Source: Cladorrhinum sp. PSN259 (Eukaryota; Ascomycota; Sordariomycetes; Sordariales; Podosporaceae). From it: a DNA stretch of 64,000 nucleotides. The position numbers and the translations under genes were made by a program. Positions 21,953 to 32,689 of this stretch are shown here, piece by piece. Every line of letters begins with the position of its first letter. Within the stretch, counting starts at the first letter, position 1. Where the stretch lies: positions 806,001 to 870,000 of the forward strand of contig MU867066.1 of NCBI GenBank assembly GCA_033725935.1, given 5' to 3'. Below the pieces are notes generated by a model. The model was not told where the DNA came from. It worked only from the letters and a program-made list of their open reading frames with translations, and searched no databases.

Positions 21953-22683
21953 GCAGCTGGGGTTGCGAGAGAACGAAAGCTGGGTATTGATTGCGGGAAA
22001 GTTTGTATTCGGAGGAAATTGAAGCACATGAAAAGAGAATGAGAGGCACAGGGGAAAAAACAGAAGGTAACTTTGGTGGATGGGTCAATGGGGAGGATGG
22101 GGTACTTTTTTAAAGCCTGATCAGGGAAAGGAGATGATGAAGAAGAGAAAGCATCGTGTGTTTAATGGGTGGGTGGGTGGGCTAGCTACACTGAGCAATG
22201 GGAGTAGGGGAAGGAATTGATTTTCATCGTGTACTTTTTTGGGTTTTTCTTTTCCTTTTTTTTTTTTTTTTTTTTCTGTCTCTTCCTTTCCCAACCCAAA
22301 AAAACAAAATATCAAATACATTCTGCATGGTGGACATGGTAAAAAAGGGAAAAGAGGATGGATTTGCTGATACTATCATTAATGTTATGTACTCTTTGTC
22401 TCTTTTGGGAACTTTTTTTTTGGTTCTATTATGCCATATATCTTATTTCATGTCTGTGCTTGCAATCTCACACACAAATGTAAAACTTTTTTTTTTTTTG
22501 GTTCGTTTCTGCTTTCCATTTACATGTGATATGTTATGTATGTATGTCCAAATAAAATGAAATGAATTTGCATGTTTTGTCTGAATGATTTCTCTCTCTC
22601 TAGAGGAAATGGGATTGCAATCCCAAATGAGATATAGTAGGAATCGGAGCTCAGCTTTCATCAACTCCACATAAGTGTACAAA
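21953..22683. other. HRP1 3' region up to tRNA
   Basis: Follows the HRP1 stop. It holds a T-run near 22255-22275 and further A/T-rich stretches compatible with a long 3' untranslated region. No coding region is supported. Confidence 0.5.
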
Positions 22684-22755
22684 AGCTGCGTGGCGCAGCG
22701 GAAGCGCGCCGGGCTCATAACCCGGAGGACACTGGATCGAAACCAGTCGCAGCTA
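22684..22755 (+). tRNA. initiator tRNA-Met (CAT)
   Basis: A 72-nt cloverleaf without intron. Acceptor stem AGCTGCG pairs with CGCAGCT, discriminator A; D stem GCGC/GCGC; anticodon stem CCGGG/CCCGG with loop CTCATAA (anticodon CAT); T stem ACTGG/CCAGT with loop ATCGAAA. The A1-U72 pair, the three consecutive G-C pairs in the anticodon stem and the A-U-C-G-A-A-A loop in place of T-psi-C are hallmarks of the eukaryotic initiator, so it should serve translation start rather than elongation. Confidence 0.95.
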
Positions 22756-22758
22756 TTA

Positions 22759-22765
22759 TTTTTTT
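22759..22765 (+). terminator. RNA polymerase III termination T-run
   Basis: Seven consecutive T four bases after the discriminator base of the initiator tRNA, the usual Pol III stop signal. Confidence 0.8.
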
Positions 22766-22959
22766 CCATTTATTTTCCCTCCAATTCTTCTAATATCATT
22801 TTCGAACATTTTCCCCTTGGGCAGGTTATTGTATTTTTACTATTTTCGAGTGTCAATAATCAAACTGGTAATCATCTGCCCCTTTAGGATCTCATCCCAC
22901 TTTGTGTATATATAAAAAAGAAGCTATTCCCAAATCTCTCACCTAGTCATCTTTTATTC

Positions 22960-23958
22960 CTAAGCATACAACCTCGTAAACCCTTCCTCAGGAGGCTGCA
23001 GCCAGTTCCTCTCATCATAAACCCAGCCATCGGCACCCTCAATGACGTGAAAAGTGTAAATGATCCTCCCCTTCTGACTCAGATTCTTCTCGCTCTTGTG
23101 CAGCAAATTCCCATGAATCAAGACCAAATCCCCCGCTTTCACCTCCTCGGGCACGTACTCCTTCTTTTCTCCCTCTTCCTCCTTAGATTCAGCCCCGTAT
23201 CCTCTTTCAGCAGTAGAAGAAGAAGAGGAAGGAAACTTCATCCCCTCATTATCAACCATCTCAGTCCCACCCTTGCCACCCCTGACCAGCCTCCTCTCGA
23301 TCGGAGCCCACCGGTGACTCCCCGGCAGGAAACTCAGACACCCATTCTCCAGCGTCGCGTCCTCGAGCGCGTACCAGAACCCAACGGCCGAGGGGGGGTC
23401 CGTGTACAAAAAGGTGCTGTCCTGATGAGGCGGCACCGCGGCGCCTATCTCGGGCTGCTTGCAGATGACCATGCTCTGCAGGCACCTCGGGTCCTTGAAC
23501 CCCAGATCTCTGGCCACCTCGGCCGGACGCGCCTTCAGGTCCCTGATGAACCCGCGGGGATCCGTCTCATCATCCCGTCCCAACAGTTTGGCAAAGGGAG
23601 GGGATAGAGCGTGGAGGTAGTGTCCTATCTTGTTGATGGATTTCTCTTTGGGCTTCAGCAGCTCGCCCGTCGTCGGCGAGAACGCGTCCTCCTCGAAAAA
23701 GAAGTGGATCTTGTTCCCCGACGACAAAAAGTACTCGTCCCCCACGTGGTCCTCACCTGATTCGCCTCCGGTAGAGAATTTGGTTAGCGGGTGCGTGGAG
23801 ATGTCGAACGACGAGAGGAGGCTGTGGGTCTCGCTGAGCAGAGAAGAGACGGTGGATGGAGGGAGGGCGGCCGGGATTATCAAGTATCCGTTCTCGTTGA
23901 ACGAAGTTACTTGGTCGGGGGTAAGGCCTCCTCCTGCTGCCATTTTTTGAGAATTCAT
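22960..23958 (-). CDS. PhyH-family Fe(II)/2-oxoglutarate dioxygenase
   Basis: Single exon, 332 residues from ATG 23958; the ATG at 23943 (327 residues) is an alternative start, and the frame further upstream lacks another ATG. The N-terminus LTPDQVTSFNENGYLIIP is the standard opening of phytanoyl-CoA dioxygenase-like proteins. The iron triad is visible as His178-x-Asp180 (PPHQDSTFLY) and His287 (GNLLHKSEKN), followed by Arg298 for 2-oxoglutarate. A Glu/Lys/Ser-rich insertion sits before the second half of the barrel. It resembles the PHYHD1 group, whose substrate is poorly known, so the substrate is not assigned. No link to the polyketide locus is implied, since housekeeping genes lie between. 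Confidence 0.9.
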   Translation of the reverse strand: MNSQKMAAGGGLTPDQVTSFNENGYLIIPAALPPSTVSSLLSETHSLLSSFDISTHPLTKFSTGGESGEDHVGDEYFLSSGNKIHFFFEEDAFSPTTGELLKPKEKSINKIGHYLHALSPPFAKLLGRDDETDPRGFIRDLKARPAEVARDLGFKDPRCLQSMVICKQPEIGAAVPPHQDSTFLYTDPPSAVGFWYALEDATLENGCLSFLPGSHRWAPIERRLVRGGKGGTEMVDNEGMKFPSSSSSTAERGYGAESKEEEGEKKEYVPEEVKAGDLVLIHGNLLHKSEKNLSQKGRIIYTFHVIEGADGWVYDERNWLQPPEEGFTRLYA

Positions 23959-24765
23959 AACGGGGCAACCAACCAAAGTTTGTGTTGACGAGTTTTGAAT
24001 GCAAGTGAGGGAATGCAAGTGAGGGAAAGCAAGTGAGGGATTTGACGAGGGCGGGGGTTAGAGGCCGAGGGAGGGAAGAGGTTGTAAGATGGACAGAAGG
24101 AGATAGAGAAAGTATGTAAGAGAGCCCCGCTTGTTGTGCTGTGGTGGTAGAGCTACCCCGCTGTGTGATGCATGGAGCTATCTACGTTGGTAGTGACCGC
24201 TTACAGTACTTGGCCCATCGCGAAAATGATATTTGACTTTTCGAACAATGTAATTACCTCTTTATCATGATGGAAGTCACACATCTAGAAATATAAATGC
24301 AGACGATCAAAAATCAGAAATATATTCACCCATCGCGAGCTAAAGAAGCAAATAATAAACAAGCCGTTTCCATCGCCCATATTTCCGAAAACTGTTGAAA
24401 ATTTCCACCCATAAAAGAGAATAAGAAGGAAAAAGATAATTACACCCAGATTCCTGAACACACCCAGTTATGGCCACCATCGAAATTTAAAATCAGAGCA
24501 AGAGCTAATCGATCAGCAAATTTTGGCAATTCAGAACAGAAACGCCGCATCAAAAGAAGAAAAAGAAGCCCAGGCAAAAATTCCAGCATGAGGATATCAC
24601 ACTTCCTATCCCATCCCATCCCCATCCCCATCCCCATCCCCTTCCTTCCTTTCAATTTCCCAATCCCAATCCATAACGCCTTTTCAACGCCCTCTCGTCA
24701 GCCCATCATCATTTCACCCCTCACCATCCACCTCCCTCTTTCAACACCTATGTGATATGCCCACC
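23959..24765. other. upstream region of PhyH gene and spacer
   Basis: About 800 bp with purine-rich repeats near 23995-24120 (tandem CAAGTGAGGGA-like units) and CCCCATC repeats at 24608-24640. Nothing coding is supported; it likely holds the PhyH promoter and the 3' end of the next minus-strand gene. Confidence 0.5.
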
Positions 24766-26200
24766 TTACTTCTTCAAAACAGCATCATAAACACTAACCA
24801 GCCCACTAACCGCAGTCCCAGCCAGAACCCCCTTCCAGCCACTATACAGCGCCCCGTTGATCCTCCCAACCGTCTCATCACCTCCCGGAATCAACCCGCC
24901 AAAGGTAACCCCCTGCGCGTAAACAACGTACGTCAAGATGGCTTTGACGACACTAAACACGAGCGGATCAACTTCGTACCCCCCAGGTCCGGCCGGTTTC
25001 CCTGTCGCTGTTGGTCTCCCCCTACCACCACTTCCTCCCGTCGACGCAGCAGAACTCAAGTTATAAAAGTACGCCGTGATGCCCGGGATGATGAAGCTCG
25101 TGAGCGCCCACGTTATAGCTGGGACCCAGAAGCTACTCGTCACCAGAGCAAACATGTCGGGGAGCTTGACGGGGTACTCGTCCGTTCCGAGCCACGAGAC
25201 GGCCGGAAAAGTGAAGGCGTATCGGTCCGGCAGTAATTCCTGGCGGAGCTTGTACAGCTCAAAGAGGGCAATGGTAGAAAGGACGGAGTGGACGCTAGAC
25301 AGAAACTCGCGCGTGGACTGCGCAGCCTCGGGCAGACGGGAATCCGCGTAAAGATCTGTCAGCTTGGACCGGACCGCTAGGGTCCCCGACTCGACGGCTT
25401 GCGCGACATCCGCGGGCGTGGCGGGGAGGTGGATTCGAGAAGCAAGAGTCAAGGCGCGCCCGGGGGTCTGGAGGGCCGTGTCGAGGGCTGTGGAAGAAGC
25501 GGATTGAATGGTGGGAACGAGGGCCGTGAGCGCGTTCCGGGTTTCGTTGCTGTCATCTTCTTCGGCGGATGCGACCGAAGAGGCAGAAGAAGCAGCCGAG
25601 GAGGGGGACGTGGTGGGCGAGGAGGGATCAACGACGACCTCCTCGGCTAGCTTTGTCGACTGCCGTCTCTTGGACAGCTTCGGTTCGTACGCCAAAGGTT
25701 CCCTCTTCACGGGGGATCCCTCGGCGCGGGCGCGGCTCTTGAAGTAGTCTCTGAGTTTGGGGTTGGTCTGGAAGATGGCGAGGTTGGACGTGACGTAGCT
25801 GTCGATTGCGGCTTCGAGGTCGGTTTTGAGGAGCTTCTCGTAGCTATTATTTTTGAAACCATGGTGAGTATATATTTTTGGACTCGAGACATTCCAGTTA
25901 TGCGATGCGACATGTTGAAAACCATTGGAATGGGCGCATCGCATCGTCAAGCACGTTGAACAGTGCTCCCGGTTCGGGGAGGGGGGAATGAAATCATGAC
26001 AATGGAATGCGAGTGCGCGCACACACAACACAGACACACACAACAGAAACAGGACAATGCCATTGTTTTGGCGCGCAAAATAAATGTGTCTAAAAAATGT
26101 AAACAGAAAATACCACCTACTTTGTGAGTCCGATTGCGCCCGCCAAATCAACGAGGTCAGCTTTGCGCTGGCGCGCCAGCCAGTTGTTCCCGCCCGACAT
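24766..26200 (-). CDS. uncharacterised fungal membrane protein with SAP-like N-terminus
   Basis: Two exons (26200-26121 and 25843-24766) give 385 residues; the 277-nt intron joins AIGLTNYEKLLKTDLEAA in frame. The N-terminal 50 residues (RKADLVDLAGAIGL then LLKTDLEAAIDSYV) look like a paired-helix SAP/HeH-type motif. A charged, Ser-rich linker with a K/R cluster (LSKRRQSTK) follows. The C-terminal half has several hydrophobic segments, for example FALVTSSFWVPAITWALTSF, VVKAILTYVVYAQGVTF and a final GWKGVLAGTAVSGLVSVY, suggesting three or more membrane spans. I recognise the layout as a conserved fungal family but know no function for it. The membrane location is inferred from hydropathy by eye only. 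Confidence 0.8.
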
Positions 26201-26952
26201 GGTTTGCTTGGGATCTCAGTTTCAAATGCAAGGGAGGAAGAGGGGAGGGGGGGGGGGAAAGTAGAATCGCGGAAAGTTAGGCGATTGTAAAAAGATGAAT
26301 GGATGGATGGATGCACCGTGCTCAAAGTTGAAGATGCGCGATTGCAAACTAAAACACGCGTGAAAGGGGGGGACGGGAGTATGTTTTGTTTGCGTTGTTT
26401 ATGTTGTTGTTGTTGTTGTTGTCAAGGTTCAAGAGCCGTCTGTTATATGGTTGTGTTGTTATGCTGCTTTGATTGGGAAATCCGGCAGAATTGGGCTGTG
26501 TGAGTGTCCCGCTGTGCCCGCTCGTGTGATTGTGGGGGAAGCTGGAAAACCTGGGGGAGGGGGGTTTGGCAACTTGCAGGAAGAGCTCTGTTGTTTGGGT
26601 TCGTTGTTATTCAATCAACAAAAGAACAGGGGTGCGGGGTAGGATCAGCATATTTTCTTGGAGCGCAAGGTGAGAAAAGCGGAAGCCGCGCCTCCTTCAC
26701 TCCAAAAAATAGCAAAATTGAGGAGGCTGGGGATGGGATGAGCTGGAGGAAAAGGGCTTCTGTGAGGTCATCCATTGAATGTATGCGTTGGCCAATCATC
26801 TGCAGGGTTGATGGCATGTCAGTTGACCGTCCCCTGTCACCACTCCTCATCCTTCATCACTTCACTCTTTTGATACGAAATGGGCAACAATTCAAATCTA
26901 CTCTGTAGTGTACACCAAACGCCATGCTCTCTAGGGAATCTTCCAAGTTTGC
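26201..26952. other. promoter of the membrane-protein gene
   Basis: Upstream of the ATG at 26200. It contains a G-run (26248-26257) and a TTG trinucleotide tract (26402-26420). No gene is supported here. Confidence 0.5.
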
Positions 26953-28920
26953 TCAGGCAAGCTCCGGATCATTCACGAATCTCTCCTTTCCTCTCTTGAC
27001 GAATCTCACCGGCACATTCTTTCCCCCATGAAGCTTGAGAGTGAGCACCGAGGTGGCCGACTTGAGGATACCCCGACTCTTCTCCTGCGCCTTGGCGTAA
27101 ACTGCCCTTCTCTCCGCAGGGTTCATCTTATCCACCTCCTCGTCGCTCGCCCACTCATCAACCGCAAGCTCAATGCTATACTTCTGAAACATGACCGCGA
27201 AAACCGCGTTCATCTCGACAATTGCAATTCTGCGCCCTAAGCACGACCGAGGCCCGTCACTAAATGGGATGTAGCTACCTCGGATCGGCCGGTACAGTGA
27301 ATCACTCGTGTCGCGGCCCTGAAAACCACCATAGTCGGCTTTGTCGTCGGATTCGACCTCAAAGTCTTTGCCGATAGTCCGTGTACGGTACCACCGCTCC
27401 GGCAAAAAGTCGTCCAGGTCCGTTGGTGCCCCAGTTCGCTCCGATGGCTTGGTGGGCCAAAACCGAGGGTTGCGGTGAACCGAGACAGGCAAGATAGCAA
27501 GTGACAGCCCGGCGTGAAGAACATGTGTTTTGCCATTGACGGTAATTGCCTGATCAGAATTGGGTGAAACACCCTTTGGGATATTGACAACTGGTGGCAT
27601 CATTCTTAACGTCTCGTTGATGCACGCACCGATATGGCTGCCGAGCATGGGGTTGATGCTTTGTTCATAAACCCAGGTACTCGGATCCGAATCACCAAAC
27701 ATTTTGTCAACATCCTCTTGCAGCCGGCGCTGCGCAGCCGGGTTGGTGGCGAGCTCGATAAGAGCAAAGTGGAGGACATTGGCTGTCGTTTCATGCCCTG
27801 CAAGAAACATGATGAAGGCGTTGCCTATGATCTCATCATCTGTGAGCGCTGCCTCCTTCGACTTTTGCTGGGTGCCGTACTTTGACTGTACTAGCGACCC
27901 CATGATGTCCATTCCTGTCTTGCTGGTAATGCCCCCCTGAACTTCCTTGGCCTTGTCCTGCAAGAACTCGCGCATGTACTGAAGGTAGTTGTTCCTGGCG
28001 GCATAGGCGGTGCGTGTGAACTTCAAGGGCAGGAATCTGAGTATTGGGAGTGGAATGAGCATAACCGCCACGATCTTTTCGAGAGTCTCTGCTATCGAAT
28101 CTGAGAAAGTCATGGTGTGTCCGGCGAGAGGTTGAAAGCTGCTGTATTTGGCCATGTTGGAGTCTACGTCTTTCGGAATCTCTTGGCCAGGCCAAAGCAG
28201 ACGAAGGCCAAATCCCACATAGCTGATGATGTTGAGTGCCCAAACCAACGTGTCGCGTTCGAGCGTAGAAATGTTCTTGGTTGTGCCTTTCTCCTCGCCT
28301 TCGGCGCCGAACCACATGGACAATAATCCCTGGGTCTGCTTGATGGATTCAGCAAAGGTACTCGCGGCATTCTTTTCGTTGAAACTCGCTGCCGTCAATT
28401 TGCGATGCCTGCGCCATTGGGGGCCTTCGGTGGTCAAGACATTGTCTCCGAATATGGCCAGGATTCGATACATTGCAACATCCTTGGGGAAGGCCTCGCG
28501 CCTTTGGGTGATTTGGTGAATGACTTCGGCGTCTTCGGTAAAGAGGATCATGTCGCCAGGTGAGACTATGAGGAATGTCTCGGCCCCGGTCTTCTCAAAA
28601 TGAACTTGGCCTGTGCTGTATGCCCAATCTGGCAATAGGACGAACAGCCAATCCTCCCATAGTAATTTGGGGAGCAATTTGATGATAGGGACCCATAGGA
28701 AGAATGTGAGTTGCCATAGGAGATTGACTGGGGAGACAGCTGTATGAAAGGATAAGCTTCTGGACCTGGCTCCTGACCCTGACAGTTGCCACTTACGAAT
28801 GACGATGTATTTGAGACCAGTTTTCTTGGCTTTGAGGATGTTGCTGCGCAGGCCAGACAATGCTTTAAAAATGGCGATACCAATGACGGCGCCAATCGCC
28901 GCAGAAACCTTGGACACCAT
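26953..28920 (-). CDS. cytochrome P450 monooxygenase
   Basis: Two exons (28920-28797 and 28739-26953) give 636 residues. The 57-nt intron is GT-AG and joins YIVIPVSPVN; it has no stop and is a multiple of three, so retention would add 19 residues. An N-terminal hydrophobic anchor and a second hydrophobic stretch (LLWQLTFFLWVPIIKLL) place it in the endoplasmic reticulum membrane. Hallmarks: I-helix AGHETT, K-helix ETLR, and heme loop FSDGPRSCLGR with Cys541. The protein is longer than the usual 500-550 residues, partly from an insertion before the heme loop and a C-terminal extension. No subfamily is assigned. It lies 12 kb from the polyketide synthase with housekeeping genes between, so participation in that pathway is unlikely but not excluded. 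Confidence 0.93.
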   Translation of the reverse strand: MVSKVSAAIGAVIGIAIFKALSGLRSNILKAKKTGLKYIVIRKWQLSGSGARSRSLSFHTAVSPVNLLWQLTFFLWVPIIKLLPKLLWEDWLFVLLPDWAYSTGQVHFEKTGAETFLIVSPGDMILFTEDAEVIHQITQRREAFPKDVAMYRILAIFGDNVLTTEGPQWRRHRKLTAASFNEKNAASTFAESIKQTQGLLSMWFGAEGEEKGTTKNISTLERDTLVWALNIISYVGFGLRLLWPGQEIPKDVDSNMAKYSSFQPLAGHTMTFSDSIAETLEKIVAVMLIPLPILRFLPLKFTRTAYAARNNYLQYMREFLQDKAKEVQGGITSKTGMDIMGSLVQSKYGTQQKSKEAALTDDEIIGNAFIMFLAGHETTANVLHFALIELATNPAAQRRLQEDVDKMFGDSDPSTWVYEQSINPMLGSHIGACINETLRMMPPVVNIPKGVSPNSDQAITVNGKTHVLHAGLSLAILPVSVHRNPRFWPTKPSERTGAPTDLDDFLPERWYRTRTIGKDFEVESDDKADYGGFQGRDTSDSLYRPIRGSYIPFSDGPRSCLGRRIAIVEMNAVFAVMFQKYSIELAVDEWASDEEVDKMNPAERRAVYAKAQEKSRGILKSATSVLTLKLHGGKNVPVRFVKRGKERFVNDPELA

Positions 28921-31900
28921 TGTCTATAGAGGTATTTTGCCTGCAATAATGATCAGAGATGTAAGGGAATCAAAAAAAGATGTTCTGACGGGCGTACATA
29001 TGAGTTGATGCAGAGGAGATCGATTTGTGAAACAGGTTGGATGGCGGTAGCGGATAATGGTAGCGCGCCGTTCCACCCTGGCTCTGAAACAAAAGGTTGC
29101 CCGCTTGGACATCAATGAAGAACCGGGACGATTGGTTAAATTTATAAAATTCCCATTTTTGGAAGTCTTTGGCTCCGCGCCTCTCAGGTTTCCGGATGCT
29201 GTAGTCTAACCGTTCAAGTGGGAAGGCACAGTTACCTGCGAGGGACATTGAAGTCCAACCAACCACCTTCCGCTCCCACCTCTCCCACCTCCAAGCAATT
29301 ACACGCGTTTGCCTTTCACCGGCGGTAATGCACCCGACCACCTTGATGGCCACTCATCTCCAAGGAACTTTTTAGCATATCGGGACTGTTATTGCCGGTC
29401 TCGATTTACAGGCCGGTCAATAAATGAAGATCCGCGGCGGGAACTTTAACTTGATCGGTGGAACCATCATTAGCGTCGTTCCTCTTGTCAAAGTTCCAGA
29501 CCCGGAACCTAAGCCATCCGATATCTCTTGACCGGTCCCTTCCAATCGATTCTTGACCACTGGCAAACTCACCAGTTCCTGCTTCAACGGATCACGGCTA
29601 AGGGAACAATTCCGTTTGCAAACAGATACAAGTTGGGGAAAATTACAGGTTCTTACAGTTTCCCTTCAGGTTCACACTTGGGGTAATGCAGGACGGCGCC
29701 AAGGCCCGTTCCATGAGACCTCACCAGTTCTTCGTTCTGCAGCTCTCTCAGCCCATTCTCGATTGAACGCATGCAGATCTACTTCATTGCTCCCCTAACC
29801 CACCGCTCCCACCTCGCCCTCCCCTCCCCCTCCCCTTCCCCAGACTTTCCAAAAACACAAGCCAGGCATATCCCTGCCGCCATTGTCTTCTTCAACAAGG
29901 CCCATCCCTTTGCAATCCAGTCCAGGTCTTCCCTACCACACCTACATCATCATCATCCTCTGGACATTTAGTCCCGAAGACGTTCAGTCGATTTCCCCCA
30001 AAACTTGCGTGGTGTGGCGAAATTCATCAGGCAAAACAAAAACCATGGATATACATAGTATTACACTCTGACACCCCACACAAAAGTTCGAGTCATGGAT
30101 TATCAAGTTGCCCTTTCCTTTCATTGTACCTCATCGTTTATACTTGGCTCTGCATATACCTGGTCTCTGCACATACCTTCTAATTAACTGCTCTAATTTA
30201 GTGATGTGAGATTTAGATTTAAAGAAGAAAAAAATTGAATGAAGCATGAATGACGTAAATGTGTCATCTTAAAATAAAATCTGGCATCATAGTTTCACAA
30301 GAATACAAGAATGTTTTGAGAAACAAAAAAAAACAAAAAGTGGCAAGGGTGGGTTGGGTTGTAATACAGTGTGAGAATATTTTTTGCCTTCTTCGGGAAG
30401 GTCATTGCTTACCATAGTAAAAAGGCTATGATGTGCCATCCGGAGTTGATATCCGGGGAGAGTAAAAGAAAATATCTATTCTGGTGCGTGGTAAGGGTTA
30501 TTGTTGCAGGTATTCTTTTGTGTATTATTTATGTGATGTGACAAGCTGGAGTTCGTCTTTGTCCGATAATGGTTGAAAGGCAATGGGGAGAAGCTATCGG
30601 TGAGGTGAGGAGATAAAAGTGGTTGGTTTCAGCTTTTTTGAGTCCAATGAAGCTGCCTTCTGTCTCTCTCGTACGTCTATCACGCTCCTAAATATAAGAA
30701 ACAAAAACGGCACGCCCTCACAACAAGTTTCTTTTCTTTACAGCCGTTCCGCCTTTTGTACTACTGTACAGCCTGGAGTTGAGCATCATCTATACACTCT
30801 ACCGTCAGAACAAACAGACGGGGCTATAGATTACCAAAACCCTCTTCAATTTCGATAATTTATCAGGGGGGAAAAAAAGCTAAGAAATACACAACGTGCC
30901 CCAGATTCCCCAGTTTCCATACCCATGCACCAATGACAGTAAGAAAACAACAACTCCAAAACGCAAGCAAAGTGTGAACAAAAATAAAAGGTTTCAAAAT
31001 ATAAAACATAAAATTAAAAGTGCTAGAAAAGCTTCTACGCTAACGTCTAACCCCCTTCCTTTCTTCTCCTTCTTTTCATTGAGACAATCTTTCTTGAACC
31101 CCTTTCCTTCTTTCTTTTCTTCCTTCCTTCCTTCTAACTATTTTTTTTTTTAATTTACTTGCAAGTTGAAGTTTTTCTCAAACATCCCAATCACTCACTC
31201 ACCCACCCAAATCCACCAGTTGCCTGATTCCCAGAAAGACAAAAAGAACAATTTCCCATTGATGATGATGACGAAGAGAGTATGATGATTTTCTCATCAC
31301 CCAAAAAAGATCGATCGGGAGATATATACCCCCAGTTTGCCATGCCATGCCATGCCCATACTCCATCCATGAAAATAATACATATACAAACAACAAATCT
31401 TCCAGAAAAGAGATAACAAACATAACAAAATGAAGAGAGTCAAAAAAATCACATATATACCACAAATACCCCGCATCAGCACTTTAGAAAAAAGTAAAAC
31501 GAGATAAGAAAAATAAAGCGACTTGATTTTTATTATGCCCTCTCATAAAACTCCGTAAACAACCCCCTGCCAACCCCCTGCCAACCCCCCGCCAGTCCTC
31601 CAAGCCATGAATATGCATGACGGACTCTCTTTCTCCTGTTTCTTGGTTTACCGTACCAGACGAAAACAAAAGGAACAAGGGTCAGGAGGAGGAAATTAAG
31701 AGTTGTTGGAAAAAAACCGTGCCCCCCCCCCCCCCAAAAGTATGCCTCCCAAAAAAAATTCTTAATGAAATGATGTGAATGTCGAAGGACAAGGATGAGG
31801 TACACCCAAACGTGTGATGTAAATGCCGAACTCGTTGAAGATGAGATGTGAGTCCGAAAGGAAAAAGAAATGCCGATAGATGCTTTCCTTTTATCCCTCA

Positions 31901-32689
31901 TGTCAGACGAACTCGAAAAAAAAGAGACGACACAACAGATATTGCAATCCCGTGTTGTCGTCAGTCTGATTGCTTGCCAGCTGAATTTCAATTCTGATGC
32001 GGTGCTTCATTCATGTGACACAGAAAAGCGAAAATCGTTCCCTTCTTTCTCCATAGCAGTGAAAGATTAGGCTGTACCGCGTTAAACCAGACCAAGCAAC
32101 ATACTTTTCCCAGACCGGTTTGTTGGCTACTTTGTGGCCAAAGACAGTGAATGTCGCAGTAGAAGGGCTGGCTGGCATGCAGACTGTGAAAGATCCACAA
32201 ACAGATGGGATCCATCCCTCTTGTACCAAAGATTGGGTAACAAAAACTCACCCCCAATCCCCAAGCGAATGAGGAAAAAGTAGAAGAGATGGCACACTCA
32301 ACTGAATCAAGAGCACAGCTGAACGCAGTGGCCAAGCATTCTGTGAGCTATACTTGCTATGCAATGGCCAATAAAAGAAGCCGGAAGCGTGCTAAACACC
32401 AATGACCGAAGCTAGGAGGACCAAGAAGGTGGGAGAGTCCAAGAAAGGGGGTTAAGGTAAGATGATCTCGCTATAAACGGCAAGAGCCGGCGGCGATAGG
32501 TGTCATGATCGAGAAGTGTCGTGATGTGGTGAATATAACACTCCTCATCTCATGTCAAATCCTTTTCTTCAATGCGATTTCGTGATTCCTTTGCTGAGAT
32601 GAGAAATATCGCCGAAAACCAAAATATCAGGAGCAGAAAGAGAAACCAGATATGAGAGTATTCAGCTGCCAGAAGACTGTATCGCCCGT
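28921..32689. other. 3.8-kb intergenic region
   Basis: Contains the P450 promoter (about 28921-29600) and probably the 3' untranslated region of the next gene (about 32300-32689). Between them are AT-rich stretches, poly-C at 31722-31735 and pyrimidine tracts. Open frames are short and lack motifs; I see no gene. Confidence 0.5.

Noticed and set aside
20600..22027. 475-codon minus-strand frame opposite HRP1 exon 5
   Set aside because: It mirrors the Gly/Gln/Met-rich tail, giving His/Leu/Thr repeats; the sense strand has two RRMs.
26953..28920. P450 as a tailoring enzyme of the polyketide locus
   Set aside because: Gyp1-like, Hrp1-like, tRNA, PhyH and membrane-protein genes lie between; no shared promoter motif was seen.
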